Positions 1-9,215 are shown, numbered from the stretch's first letter. The stretch: DNA of 32,034 nucleotides from Prorocentrum cordatum (GCA_963575745.1 CAUYUJ010009811.1:1-32034); one strand, 5' to 3'. Notes: generated by a model not told the origin, from the sequence alone. A program made the numbers and translations.

Positions 1-304
1 TCCACTCCCCTCCCTCCCTCCCGGTGCGGCCGCCGCGCGGGCCCCAGAGTGGCGGTCTCACCAGGCCGGGTTCTTCGTGCGGGCGGGACCTGTAAGGAGC
101 TGAGCTCGCTCGGTGGCCCGCTCGGCGGCCGAGAGCGGGCTCGAAAGCCGAGCGCCCGAGGCCGGAATGTATGCGAAAGTTCTCTGGTTTTCTTTGGGGG
201 GCCAAGACGCTTTCATTTCTAATTGTTCTATCCTGGGCCTCTTCCTGGCCACCAGGGGGCCAGAAACACTTAGAAACGAGCACAGTTAGAAATGAGCACG
301 ATTA
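1..304. other. unassigned GC-rich stretch
   Basis: I see no gene, RNA or clear repeat here. The segment opens with a C/T-rich run and is GC-rich throughout. A 64-residue open frame on the minus strand (58-252) has no recognisable motif and is probably chance. Confidence 0.4.
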
Positions 305-545
305 GACATGAACGACGTTTACATGGAGGGTTCCAAAAAAGGCCTTGCCTTCGCGAGTAGAAGGGGTTGGCATCTCTTCCGCGGCGGAAGGCGGCGGAGG
401 GGCGGCGGCATTTCGGCGAGAGTAAAACGAGGCCGCCTCCGCTGGCGGAAGTCGGTGGAAGCTCGGCGGAAGGCGGCGGAAGTAACAAATGCGCCCCCAA
501 GAGATGAAAAAGGTTTTGGGTTCAGGGTTTCCGAATGCGCCCACA
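305..545 (+). repeat. dispersed repeat E, copy 1 (GGCGGAAG-rich)
   Basis: This segment resembles 6215-6580. Both begin with GGCCTTGCCTTCG, continue with GTTG(G/C)CATCTCTTCC, pass through clustered GGCGGAAG repeats, and end with CCCCAAGAGATGA followed by a TTTTGGG(T/C)TCAG segment. The two copies are diverged and differ in the number of GGCGGAAG motifs. Open frames across it are created by the repeat and are not annotated as genes. Confidence 0.6.
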
Positions 546-585
546 TGACCACCGCCTGGAGGCTCAATTTTCGGGGACCTCGGCA

Positions 586-690
586 GGCGGTGGATATGGA
601 CACATTCGGGCCCCCGGGGGCCAAGATGATGTATCCATATCCACCGCCCGCTGGGGCACCAGGACGTCGGTTCTCAGGCGGTGGATATGG
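586..690. repeat. 15-bp inverted repeat plus a third direct copy
   Basis: GGCGGTGGATATGGA at 586-600 is exactly inverted at 634-648, giving a 15-bp perfect stem with a 33-nt loop centred on GGGCCCCCGGGGGCC. A third, direct copy (GGCGGTGGATATGG) lies at 677-690. The role is unknown; it could be a relic of a foldback element. Confidence 0.7.
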
Positions 691-890
691 GTGAATCCCC
701 GCCTCGCAGACCGGGCGCAGAAGGGAACCCTGCATGGGGCACGGGTGCCGCTCTCCTTCCTCCCTCCTCCGTTTTCGCTCGTCGGGGCGCCCCAGACGGC
801 CCTCGGCGCAGCCACGGCCAGACCCGCCTCGGAGGCGCGCTCCGGGATAGGTCTCTCGAGTGGCGGTACCCGTATCGTAATACCCCGCAG

Positions 891-986
891 GATCGAAAGG
901 CCCTGGATGCGATCATGAGCGATTTGCGAAAGGTGGCCGACAAGCTGGACGAGGACGCCTGGATGTTCAAGAAGCTGCCGTTCTGA
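891..986 (+). CDS. possible 3'-terminal exon of an unidentified protein
   Basis: Between TACCCCGCAG, a plausible splice acceptor ending at 890, and a TGA at 984-986 there is a phase-0 frame. It encodes a highly charged helical peptide with DLRKVADKLDEDAWMFKK near its end. The frame also continues upstream through WRYPYRNTPQ, so the exon may begin earlier. The lysine/aspartate/glutamate-rich, low-repeat composition is unlike the proline-, arginine- and alanine-rich chance frames around it, which is why I list it. I do not recognise the family. No upstream exon could be identified in the window, so it may be an orphan exon, a pseudogene fragment or chance. A family A transposon lies 230 bp downstream. 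Confidence 0.35.
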   Translation, partial: DRKALDAIMSDLRKVADKLDEDAWMFKKLPF

Positions 987-1217
987 CGCGCTGCAGTTCA
1001 CTGCCACCGTTGCACGTAGTATTCGTAGGCGCTCTTGGGCGTGTTTGAGCATGTGCACGCTCCAAGGCGAACTAAAAGGCAGGCAAGCAGACAGCACGAG
1101 ACGTGACAGCGAAAGGCACGTTTACACCCAAGCCCCCCAGTAAGAGAGGCCAGGCTTACAACACTTAAGGGATGACTCTCTGGGGGCAGGCGGAGCTGGA
1201 GCGCGACAGCCCTAGGT

Positions 1218-1374
1218 TTAAGTCGGGCGTGTCCCTCGACAGGAGGAATATTCAAAAATAGTAAAAATAGTCTGGCGACGATTTTCTAGCTATTTTTAAG
1301 TATGTTTGAATATGTTTAGGGTCTGTTTTATTTTTCGTTACAAATCCGCCTGTAGGTGGACATGCCCGACCTAA
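1218..1374. mobile_element. MITE family A, copy 1
   Basis: This 157-bp non-coding element has terminal inverted repeats. The left end reads TTAAGTCGGGCGTGTCCCTC and the reverse complement of the right end reads TTAGGTCGGGCATGTCCACC; both continue into an ACAGG(A/C)GGA segment. The interior is AT-rich. The flanks are CCCTAGGT (1210-1217) and CCCTACGT (1375-1382), an 8-bp target duplication matching at 7 of 8 positions. It has no coding capacity, so movement would need a transposase supplied elsewhere. Confidence 0.88.
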
Positions 1375-1382
1375 CCCTACGT

Positions 1383-1789
1383 TAATTCGAAGATCCCGAC
1401 GCAGCAGTAAGCGCACAGTGCCGCGAGCCAGCCAAGGAGAGGGACGTCCTCCCACAGTGTGTTCACGCGGCGAGACCCCCCAAAAAGGCTCAGGACCCAG
1501 AGAGGTACCTGACCTTGACTCGAGGCCCCAACCAGGCCTTCAGAGAGGGCAGAACGCCGAAATTCTCATCCACAGCGGCAAAAGACTGGCACTCCGTGCC
1601 CGGCCCACCCAGCAGAAAGCCAGGAATCGGCAGGGGGGGTAAAGGGTATCATTCCTAGTTATGCTCCAGCTCTCCCTTGATATAGCACCCCAGGGTCCCA
1701 TAACTTGGAGGATAAAGTGCACACTAGTATCAGGGCATACAAGAGGGGAGAGTAGAGGACCTGCTACCCGTCTGAGGCTGCTCCGGCCG
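1383..1789. other. unassigned stretch
   Basis: No recognisable gene or repeat. Short open frames exist on both strands without motifs. Confidence 0.3.
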
Positions 1790-1834
1790 TTATATATATA
1801 CACATATATATATGTATATATATATATATAAGAT
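1790..1834. repeat. (TA)n microsatellite
   Basis: The run is TATATATA with occasional C or G interruptions over about 45 bp. It lies just past the 3' end of the decayed recombinase region, which is read on the minus strand. Confidence 0.9.
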
Positions 1835-1899
1835 ATCGAGAGCGTGCCGAGCTCGGCGCTGGGCACGAGGGGTGGCTCTTCACGTTTGTTTCGCCGTGA

Positions 1900-2880
1900 A
1901 ACACCACCTGCGCCACCGCCACCCTATAGAAGAGCACGCGTTAGCCAGATCCCCGAAGCAGCTCGATTCGACTTGCGCCGGTGCCTCACTCTGCCAGCCG
2001 TGCTGGCGCGGCCTGTCGCCAGCACTCTGCACGCCACTGGGCTCGCAGCTGGTGCCTCCCCGAACTGAGGCCCCTGCTGGATCTGCTCTGCGGTCATGCG
2101 GCTCGGGGCGTTCCCCAGGACGCGCGTCTTGGTGCACCTCTGCAGAGCCGTCGCAGTCTGCCAACTGCCCCTGGCGACGAGTCGCCTCGAGACAACCCCG
2201 TCCAGCCACGAAGGTGGCCGCGCCCGTGCGCCTGGATGGCGTGCAGTGGGGCCGGCCTTCGAACTGAGGATGTGGGCGGCGTCCCGCCACTCCTTTCGCC
2301 ACGCGTCCTGCGTGCGTGGGGAGACCAGAGCACCAGGCGCCCATGACGGCAGCCTCGAGCTCCTGACCGGCGTTGGTCACCGGCCAGGACAGCACCACCT
2401 CTCTCGGTTATGCACCCGTTTGGCCCTTCTCGCCTCTGCTGCGCGACGCCCCAGGGTGAGCGCCATTTGACTCCCTGGGCCCTCTGCCGGTCCTCGGCCC
2501 TGAGCTGGCCCCAGTCCTGCTCCTTCAGCCACCCGTCGAGCTGCACCAGCACGGCCGCGCCCTCGAGATGGTCAGCCCGGCGGACTCCTTGGGGACCGGC
2601 TCCCCTTCGCCCTGCTGCCCAAGACGTAGCCACGTCTTGGAGGCACGAGCCGAGGTAGGCAGTCGATCACGATGCTCCTCGAAGATGTGCATGAACCCGT
2701 TGAAGAGCATGTTGGCGCGACCAAAGCTTTTCCCTCTCACGCAGCACAAATCCGCGATGTAGTCCGCCAGCGCTTGGTCTCTAGCCACGTAGCTATCAAA
2801 CGCAAGACGACTGCGCTTCTGTGGTACATGCGATTCGAGTTGTCGTCCACCGCAAGAATCACCAAGTGATTGTTGTACTG
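1900..2880 (-). pseudogene. decayed tyrosine-recombinase-like region
   Basis: Minus-strand translation gives a core at 2816-2586. RDQALADYIADL is followed by a glycine-containing linker, then LPTSARASKTWLRLG and GEPVPKE. In my recollection this matches the N-terminal SAM-like DNA-binding region of multicopy dinoflagellate tyrosine recombinases (a helix, then LPRA-like, GW-like and P.P-like motifs). A further piece, LVQLDGWLKEQDWGQLRAED, lies downstream in a different frame (about 2570-2490), so at least one frameshift is present. Near 2150-2080 a third frame gives RCTKTRVLGNAP, reminiscent of the end of the catalytic domain. I could not locate a full set of R-H-R-Y catalytic residues in one frame. 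The region sits directly downstream of the methyltransferase-like region and was probably part of the same element. It is broken and not expected to be functional. Confidence 0.5.
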
Positions 2881-3193
2881 CAGCTCGTGCCCAGGCGCCT
2901 TTTGCTAAGCCAGGGTGCCCCTCTTCACCAGGGGAGGGGGGGCGGTCTTCTTGGTACCCGCCCTCGCCGGACCACCAGGAAGGAGCCCACGACCCCATGA
3001 AGATCACGAGCCCGACCCCCCACCCCAGTGGCTCGGCCCTCTCCCTCCGCTGACGAAGTAGCTGCTCCAGGCGTCGAGGTGCACCCTGTGCAATATATGC
3101 TGTCGAGTTGTTGCCTCCTGCTGCGCCGATCGATCGGCCTCGTGCTGGCCCGGCTGCCGGGCTCACCTCCGACGGCACCGGCCTGAACTACCC

Positions 3194-3298
3194 CACGTAT
3201 GCGACAGACCACCTGGAGGAGGAGGAGGAGGAGGAGGAGGAGGAGGAGGAGGAGGAGGAGGAGGAGGAGGCGGCCACGTATACGACAGACCATCTGGA
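3194..3298. repeat. (GGA)n microsatellite inside a short direct duplication
   Basis: A pure GGA run occupies about 3215-3270. It is bracketed by two near-identical copies of ACGTATGCGACAGACCACCT, the second starting near 3275 with two substitutions. The triplet run therefore lies at the junction of a tandem duplication of about 81 bp. It falls between the recombinase-like and methyltransferase-like regions and gives long acidic or proline-rich shadow frames. Confidence 0.85.
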
Positions 3299-3529
3299 TG
3301 ATCGCTCCCACTCGGCACAGGTGCAATACGTCCTTGGCCGAGGATTTGCCCCTTTGGAGCGCTCCCAGCGACGCGAGCGAGGCGGTGAATCGCTGGACCT
3401 GGTGGCCCCAGGCCTGGGAGGTGCGGCTCAGGTGGCGCAGCACGGCCACCGCCTTGCGCAGCTCCAAGACGTGGATGTGCTCCAGATGCGTCCACCGCCC
3501 AGCGAAAAGCACGTGCCAGTCCTTGCCCA

Positions 3530-4390
3530 GTCACCCGTCGCCCAGCGGCATCGTCGGCTCCGTGCTCTTCACCACTCGTCGTCGTCCACCCTGTCGTCGT
3601 ACTCGCGCTCCTTTCGGTACCGAGATCCAGTCCGGCTCCAACCGACGCGTGACCTCGAAGTAGGCCCGACACAGCTCTACTGGGTAGGCACAGGCCAATT
3701 GGGTGCACCGTGTGCCACACGGGGTCCCTTCCACGCAGCTCTTGATGAGGTACGCCCGTGCGACAGCATTTTGAGAAACAGCCTGTGCATGTCCTCGATA
3801 ACTGGACCATCTCCCTTACGCTCGTCAAGAAAGCCGTGGGCTTCTTCCATACCTCGCCACACATGCAGTACTCCAAATCCACTCTCCATAGGCGCGCATC
3901 TTTCATCACCTCTAGCTTGGGGGAACCCCCAGATGAAGCTCCCAGCTGGATTCTCCATCGTGAAAGGCAGTCCTAGGTGCAGGCGCTGCTTGATCACGCC
4001 CACGGCCACCAAGCACCGAAGGTTTCCCCCGTTGATCTTCGCCTCGTCTTTCTCGCCCAGCCCGTGCAGGCCCCAGATGCACTCGCGACTCCCCAGGGGC
4101 GGTACCCCCGCTCGGGCAAAGGTCGAACAGGGAGGTGTCAGGTATACCCACCCATGCCAGCGCCGCTGGATGTGGTGCAGCAGCAGCTCCAGGTTCTCGC
4201 TTCCGATGCACCGCGCCCTGGCCCTGCTGCACTGCCCCGCGCATCCCCCGACGAGCCGGCACGCTCCCTCCCGGCGTCCGGCAGCCGCGAGCTCCCCAAG
4301 CAGAGCTCCAGCAGCCCCCGGGCCTGCCCGTGTCGTGCCTCCGCAGGGACCTCCTCCTCGCCTCTCGCCGCCGAGCGCGTTTCACTACAG
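3530..4390 (-). pseudogene. decayed C5-methyltransferase-like domain of a mobile element
   Basis: On the minus strand, four blocks occur in the order expected for a C5-cytosine methyltransferase fold. (1) GLLELCLGSSRLPDAG (about 4320-4270) resembles motif I. (2) VYLTPPCSTFARAG (about 4147-4105) carries the PC of motif IV. It continues in the same frame through ENPAGSFIWGFP (about 3956-3919), which resembles the ENV-type motif VI. (3) YCMCGEVWKKPTAFLT (about 3880-3820), in another frame, resembles the motif VIII area. (4) YPVELCRAYFE (about 3690-3655) follows in yet another frame. Frameshifts separate block 1 from 2, 2 from 3 and 3 from 4, so the gene is broken. From memory, this block series is common in dinoflagellate multicopy proteins that also contain the recombinase-like region found here at 2880-1900. 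Catalytic activity is not implied. An alternative is a related non-catalytic domain. Confidence 0.5.
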
Positions 4391-4399
4391 CTAAGTCGC

Positions 4400-4653
4400 T
4401 GAAGTAAGGAACAGTTTGGGTAAGAAAGGGGCTCGATATTCCTTAGGTCCTTCTATGGCTTTTCCTCTAGCCTTCCTCGGGCACGCAGGCGCTTGTGGGG
4501 CCAGACAGGGGCTTCGTTCCTTGTTTATCGTTCCTTCTTTTAGCAGCTCGAGTGTGCTCGCAAAGTGCCTGCTCGCAAACGTCCGAAAAACACATGTTTG
4601 CCTTGACGCCATTTATCGCAGATCCCCCGCGGCGGATCCAGGCCATTTGCGAG
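4400..4653. other. unassigned stretch between element relics
   Basis: No recognised feature. Short open frames on both strands lack motifs. Confidence 0.3.
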
Positions 4654-4863
4654 TACAGTGGGGGCGCGCATCAAGAAACCATGTGCTTTTCGTCAGGGTA
4701 TCCTGGGTTTCTTCGCTCCGCGCGCTGCGCGGTGACTTCCCGCAGCCGCTGAAGGAGCTGCTGCGTTTAGGGCGCTCCCGGCTTCCCCTCAGGCGCACCT
4801 CGCGCGCGGGTTTTCAGGGTTGGGTTTCTTGCGAGGGTTTCTTGCGGCCGCGCCCGCACTGTA
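4654..4863. mobile_element. MITE family C, copy 1 (diverged)
   Basis: The left end is TA-CAGTGGGGGC and the right end is CGCACTG-TA. Inside are the family's hallmark strings: TCAAGAAACC, TCCTGGGTTTCTTCG near the left, and CAGGGTTGGGTTTCTTG then GGGTTTCTTGCGG near the right. At 210 bp it is longer than the 179-bp copies and its middle is GC-rich. The TA at both ends and the CAGTGG terminus suggest a Tc1/mariner-type origin by convention; no transposase is present. Confidence 0.65.
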
Positions 4864-5062
4864 AGTTGCATCTGCGAGTCGTGAAACGCGCCCCCCGCCG
4901 CCTCCACGCCCCTCTCTGGCCCTGTGTAGGTCTCCTCCGGCCGCGGACCCCGGCGTCCATCGGACCCCCGAGCCGCCTCCAAGCCGCGCCTCGTCCGATG
5001 AGCCGTCGCCAATGATGCCGCGTTTTACGCATCCGTCGTGCAGGCTCACGGTGGCCAAGGCT

Positions 5063-5236
5063 AGGGGAACACAAAGTGACAGAAACATAAAAACTCGGAG
5101 GTCCGCGCGGATTTCTCGGATCCGCGCTGGACCCCCCTGGGCGCGCTCCGCGCGCCAGGGAGGGGGGTCCAGCGCGGATCCGAGAAATCCGCGCGGACCT
5201 TAGAGTTTTTATGTTTATGCCATTTCTTGTTCCCCT
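5063..5236. mobile_element. foldback element family B, copy 1 (near-perfect palindrome)
   Basis: The element is almost entirely two inverted arms of about 80 bp. It starts AGGGGAACACAAAG and ends TGTTCCCCT. Both arms contain AAACATAAAAACTC, GGTCCGCGCGGATTTCTCGG and ATCCGCGCTGGACCCCCC, meeting at a GCGCGC-TCC-GCGCGC centre near 5150. Both ends are flanked by T/A in a way that allows TA termini, and AAGGC occurs 1 bp from each end (5057-5061 and 5238-5242), a possible short target duplication. No coding capacity. Transcribed either way it would form a very stable hairpin. Confidence 0.82.
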
Positions 5237-5424
5237 AAAGGCGCCCACAAGTCCGATTCTTTGCAGATGGAAGGTGACGCCACCGCCGACAGCTCGGCGC
5301 GAGCCGGTTGGGGTGACCGGTGTGGCCTGCCCGCCTCCTCCGTGATCTCCCTGATCCACCGGTAGGTCTCGTCGCGACAGTAGGGCGAAACACCATCATC
5401 GTCCACGTCCAGAGTGGCCCAGAG

Positions 5425-6235
5425 AGCCCCAGGGGCTCCAACATTGAGCTAAAAGCTAGGGGCACCTCGGGCCAGGGGCACCTTTAGCGCAACCCCCGGC
5501 CCTTGGCATGCCCGACCCCACGTTTCTCCCGAGTGCGTGCCAGGACTGGGCGCGTCCTGTCTTCGCCCGATCGCAGTCGGGGGCACCCCGCGCCACGAGG
5601 CACGGCGGCGAGGCCTGCGAGAGGGGTAGGGGGGCGTGTGGTCGCAGGTAACCAGCCTCGAACTTATCCTGTTCCATAAGATCGACAAGCCTGATGCTAG
5701 AAGTGCCCCCTGGCCCGAGGTGCCCCCCAGGATTTCCAAGGAGGCCCCCACGGCGGCGCCGGGGGCTCCTCGATTGAGCGAAAAGCTAGGGGCACCTCGG
5801 GCCAGGGGCACCTTTAGCGCAACCCCCGGCCCTTGGCACTGCCCGACCCCACGAGCCTCCCGAGTGCGTGCCAGGACTGGGCGCGTCCTGTCTTCGCCCG
5901 ATCGCCGTCGGGGGCCCCCCGCGCCACGAGGCACGGCGGCGAGGCCTGCGAGAGGGGTGGGGGGGTGAGTCGCCGCGTGGGGTCGCAGGTTACCAGCCTC
6001 GAACTTATCCTTTTCCATAAGATCGACAAGCCCAATTCGATGACAGTCCTTGGCAACCCCTGTCTCCGCGGTCCCCTTCGCCTCCTCACGAGGCCCAGAG
6101 GGCCCCAGGGGCTCCAGAATTGAGCGACAAGCTAGGGGCACCTTGGGCCAGGGGCATCCGTGGCAACCCCCGCCTCCCTGGCTCCCTTCGCCTCCCCGGC
6201 GCAGGTCGCCGCGGGGACGCGAATCGGCCTTGCCT
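5425..6235. repeat. three-copy tandem repeat, period about 330-346 bp
   Basis: The anchor AGCTAGGGGCACC occurs at about 5454, 5784 and 6130. Copies 1 and 2 are nearly complete and share CCAGGGGCACCTTTAGCGCA, GAGTGCGTGCCAGGACTGGG, CGCGTCCTGTCTTCGCCCGA and CCATAAGATCGACAAGCC. Copy 3 is truncated soon after the anchor and gives way to repeat E copy 2. Long minus-strand open frames across it repeat with the same period and are treated as shadows of the repeat. Confidence 0.85.
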
Positions 6236-6580
6236 TCGAGGGTCGAAGGAGTTGCCATCTCTTCCTCGGCGGGAGGCGGCGAAAGGCCGACGGAAGCCGG
6301 CGGAAGTATAAGCGCGGCCGCCAGAAGCTGGCGGAAGGTCGGCGGAAGCCGGCGGAGGCTTGCGCCATCGCCCGTCTACCTGCGCCTCCTGGCGTCCCGA
6401 TTTGGCAAGACGTTGGATCGCGCCCAAGCGACCGTTTCGGTTGATTTTTTCCATGAGGCCCACCACGTAACTTCCAGCGACAACATGGAGTAGTGCGCGC
6501 AAAAAGGAGGCAAAGGATGCGACCCCAAGAGATGACAACATTTTTTGGGCTCAGCTTTTCCGGAATCGGCCATGCGTTTG
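6215..6580 (+). repeat. dispersed repeat E, copy 2
   Basis: This is the second copy of the repeat at 305-545, in the same orientation. It shares GGCCTTGCCTTCGAGGGTCG, ATCTCTTCC, clustered GGCGGAAG motifs and, near its end, CCCCAAGAGATGACA then TTTTTTGGGCTCAG. It is longer by about 120 bp, because of extra sequence between the GGCGGAAG cluster and the AAGAGATGA segment. Confidence 0.6.
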
Positions 6581-6911
6581 GTCTCGGCAGCTCCCGCCGT
6601 GGCCACTCGTGGTCCCCGTGGGCACAGAGGAGCGCGCGGAGCTCCGCGGCAAAACGACGGCGGGAGGCCGCTTTCCAATGCATGGCCTCACGAAGGCCCC
6701 GGGGCCGCCAACAACACGTGGCTCGGGATGGAAAGCTAGTCCTGGGGAGCGGGTCGGGGCCTCAGGGGTTCCACGTGATGTGGCAGTCGGCCACCCAGGC
6801 GCCGCGCCCGTCGTTCGGGCGCCGGCAAAATCAGTCCCGTGAGGCCTCTTGAGATGCCCCATCGTCGAAGCTCTCTCGGGCTGAGCTCCTCCTGTCGCCA
6901 GTTTGCCGAGG
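6581..6911. other. unassigned GC-rich stretch
   Basis: Open frames exist on both strands without recognisable motifs. No repeat shared with other parts of the window was noticed. Confidence 0.3.
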
Positions 6912-7112
6912 CACGTTGGACGGTTGGGTTGTAAACATAAAACTTGGAGGTCCGCGCAGATTTTTCGGATCGGCGCTGGAACCCCCACCCTGGCGCGTGG
7001 AGCGCGCCAGGGGCGGCGCCGGAGGCGCCGCCAGGGGGCCCCAGTGCCGATCAGAGGATTCCGCGCGGACCTCCAAGTTTACGTTGATGTCTCCGTTTGC
7101 TCCCCCAACGTT
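6912..7112. mobile_element. foldback element family B, copy 2
   Basis: The arms share AAACATAAAACTTGGAGG and TCCGCGCAGATTTTTCGG on the left, with inverted counterparts ending ACCTCCAAGTTTACGTTGA on the right. The centre is a GC-only stack including GGCGGCGCCGGAGGCGCCGCC-type sequence. The terminal portions are more diverged than in copy 1, so the outer limits are approximate. Non-coding. Confidence 0.7.
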
Positions 7113-7596
7113 GTGAACAAGTCACGACCAGGCCTCGGCTGTCGCTTGCCCGGTCGTTCCACTGGTCGATGCGAGGCAGGACGTCGCGGGGCCCTTCGGG
7201 CTTCGCGGGGTCCCACTGCCTCGCGCCGGGGGAGCTTCCAGACGTTGGGGGCTCAGTCGCGTCCTGGCCCTGACTGCGATCGGCGTGGCTGCCGCTCGTG
7301 TCGACGTGCGGCCCGGCGAAGGAGTGGCCTCGCTTCTGTCTGCTGCGCACCGCTCGCCTCTTCCCCGCTCTCCGTGCGGAGAGGGCCCTCTCTGCTGCTG
7401 CTGCTGTCCCGGGTGTCCTCTGTCGCCCACGGGGCAGCGAGGTGCCACCCTTGCAGCAGCCGTCGGAGCAGCGGCTTCGCAGCAGGCCTGCGGCAGGCTT
7501 CCTGCACCCAGCGGCCGCGTTCTCAGGACCCCAGGTGCCAGTCGTGGTCGCCCAGAGACATTCTCCAGGGAATTCCCTCCCCGAGCGGCGTCCGCC
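7113..7596. other. unassigned stretch, open on the plus strand
   Basis: A long plus-strand frame (6903-7670) runs through here but begins inside a foldback element and ends inside a MITE, so it is unlikely to be a gene. It contains a short CTG run near 7393 and no recognised domain. Confidence 0.3.
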
Positions 7597-7604
7597 GGGT
7601 AGTC

Positions 7605-7756
7605 TTAAGTCGGGCCTGTCCCTCTACAGGGGGAATATTCAAAAATAGAAGAGAAATAGTCAGGGGATGAGCATTTTTGAACATTGTTGAATCTTTTTTT
7701 GAATAGTTTTCATTTATCGTCGAAAATCCCCCTGTAGGGGGACACGCCCGACTTAA
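7605..7756. mobile_element. MITE family A, copy 2 (best preserved)
   Basis: This 152-bp element has exact terminal TTAAGTCGGGC in inverted orientation. The inverted repeats continue with TGTCCC and then CTACAGGGGGA, about 30 bp each with two mismatches. The flanks are identical 8-bp GGGTAGTC at 7597-7604 and 7757-7764, a perfect target duplication. The interior is AT-rich with TTGAA repeats and no open frame. The intact duplication suggests a comparatively recent insertion. Confidence 0.94.
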
Positions 7757-7764
7757 GGGTAGTC

Positions 7765-8690
7765 TCTCTCGTTGGGCGCAGGGCGTGATGCCGCTGCTGC
7801 GATCGCTCCTGCCGCCCAGTGCGCTCTCCGCGCCACGCTGAGGGTTGACGGGTGTGCGCCGCACCGTGTCGGCGTCTCCCGAGGCGTCGTCGATTCCCGA
7901 CCCAGGAGCGGCGCAGTGTACGGCTTCTCGTCCCTCAGAGCCGCAGGCCCCGGCAGCGCCGGGGAGCGGTCAGCGTCGAGCGCGAAGGGCACCCGTGCTG
8001 CACGAGAGGCAGAGCGGCGGCTGAGAGCTCGCTGTCCAGGCAGCGGGCAGATGACACCCGCCGCTTCCCTCCCCTCGGATCTGGTCTGAGATGCAGGTTA
8101 ATTTCTCCCACGAGATGCTCCTTTTCAAGAAAAAGCGTTTTTTTTGTTTTGTCTGTGTCTGTTTGTTGTTCCCCCTCCCCGATTCCATCGTTTCACGTGT
8201 GTGATAACACAGAAGGGGGACCTGCTGGCGAGGCCAGGTGGCCCTGTTACTTTCCAAGGTCCTCTGGCATTCGCCCAACTGGGCCATTGCCCCTTCGCCC
8301 GCCAGACGTTTCGGCATCTTGCTCGCAGCCGCTTTGGCTTTGCAGTGATTTGGTTATTTAGACTGCTCTCGATGTTCTCGCTGAGTGCCTGGTGCAACCC
8401 AAACTCGTAGTGGGCGACACGGTTCAGGCGGCCTCAATCAAGTGCCGATCCTACAGATATTGTCAACGAGCTTTGGCGGTGTTCTGGGGGCTAGGAAAAC
8501 GCTAAGCAGCTGGAGTACGAGTCGCCAGGAACACTCTAGAGGAATCTTCATCCCTCTTCCCCGCTAGGCGAGATTTGAAGGACGCGCGTGCAGTGATCCA
8601 TACCGTCCCTGGGATAAGGCTCAGTTTCCCGTTCCACTTCAGGAGTTTTCAGAATCAGGTCCCGATGAAGCGTCGCCACGCTCTACGACG
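7765..8690. other. unassigned stretch
   Basis: The first 300 bp is GC-rich with an open plus frame (7772-8089, 105 residues, alanine/arginine-rich, no motif). From about 8100 the sequence is more balanced in composition, with T-rich runs at 8134-8180. No gene, RNA or repeat is supported. Confidence 0.3.
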
Positions 8691-8693
8691 AAG

Positions 8694-9215
8694 CATACGG
8701 TGGGGGCGTTCGTTAAGGAATGTGCCCAGGGGGCTTCAGACCCTGGGGGATTCTTTATCTAATAAGGGCGGCGGTGATATCCATGGCCAATCCACGAGCG
8801 AAGTTCCACTGGCTTCGAGACCCTGGATTCCTTATCCAATGGTACCTTATTCAATGCCCCCACCGTACTGCATGTCCCCTTTGGAGCAACATGGCCCGCT
8901 GTCTGGGTCTGTGTTCCGAAAGTTCCGAAGGGGGGTCACCAGGATCCCCTTTTCTGCGCCCCTGCGCGGTTTCGAGCGGATCACCCGTCTGGCGTCGACT
9001 CTTTCGATGTCCCAGGCCCCTCAGCATGGTCGGGGAATGATGCGGCGGCGGCATTGGATAAGGAACGTCTTCCTGGGGCCCAGACCCTGGCGCATTCCTT
9101 ATTCATTCAAGGCGAGGTGGGTGGCCCACGTTCGGCTGCCCATCGGTCGCGAGACCCTGGCTTCCTTATCGAAAGTATCCTTATCTAAAGCCTCCACCGT
9201 ATCTGTATTGTTGAA
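8694..9215. repeat. cluster of inverted and direct GATAAGG/CCAGGGTCTC repeats
   Basis: A unit with TACGGTGGGGGC, one or two (G/A)ATAAGG motifs and a CCAGGGTC segment appears in both orientations. The plus-strand copy starts at 8697 (TACGGTGGGGGCGTTCGTTA). Inverted copies end near 8875 (GCCCCCACCGTA) and 9202 (GCCTCCACCGTA), and another plus-strand copy lies near 9048-9070. The pairs could form foldback structures. A 217-residue plus frame crosses the cluster, but its coding value is doubtful because the repeats cross it in both orientations. Confidence 0.6.

Noticed and set aside
3108-4394. 428-residue plus-strand frame
   Set aside because: It is antisense to the methyltransferase-like motifs and includes the GGA tract as poly-glutamate; GC-rich sequence keeps it open.
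5097-5207. Strong hairpin as a transcription terminator
   Set aside because: It is the body of a repeated foldback element and no bacterial-type gene precedes it.
5449-6258. 269-residue minus-strand frame
   Set aside because: It repeats with the 335-bp tandem unit and has no motif.
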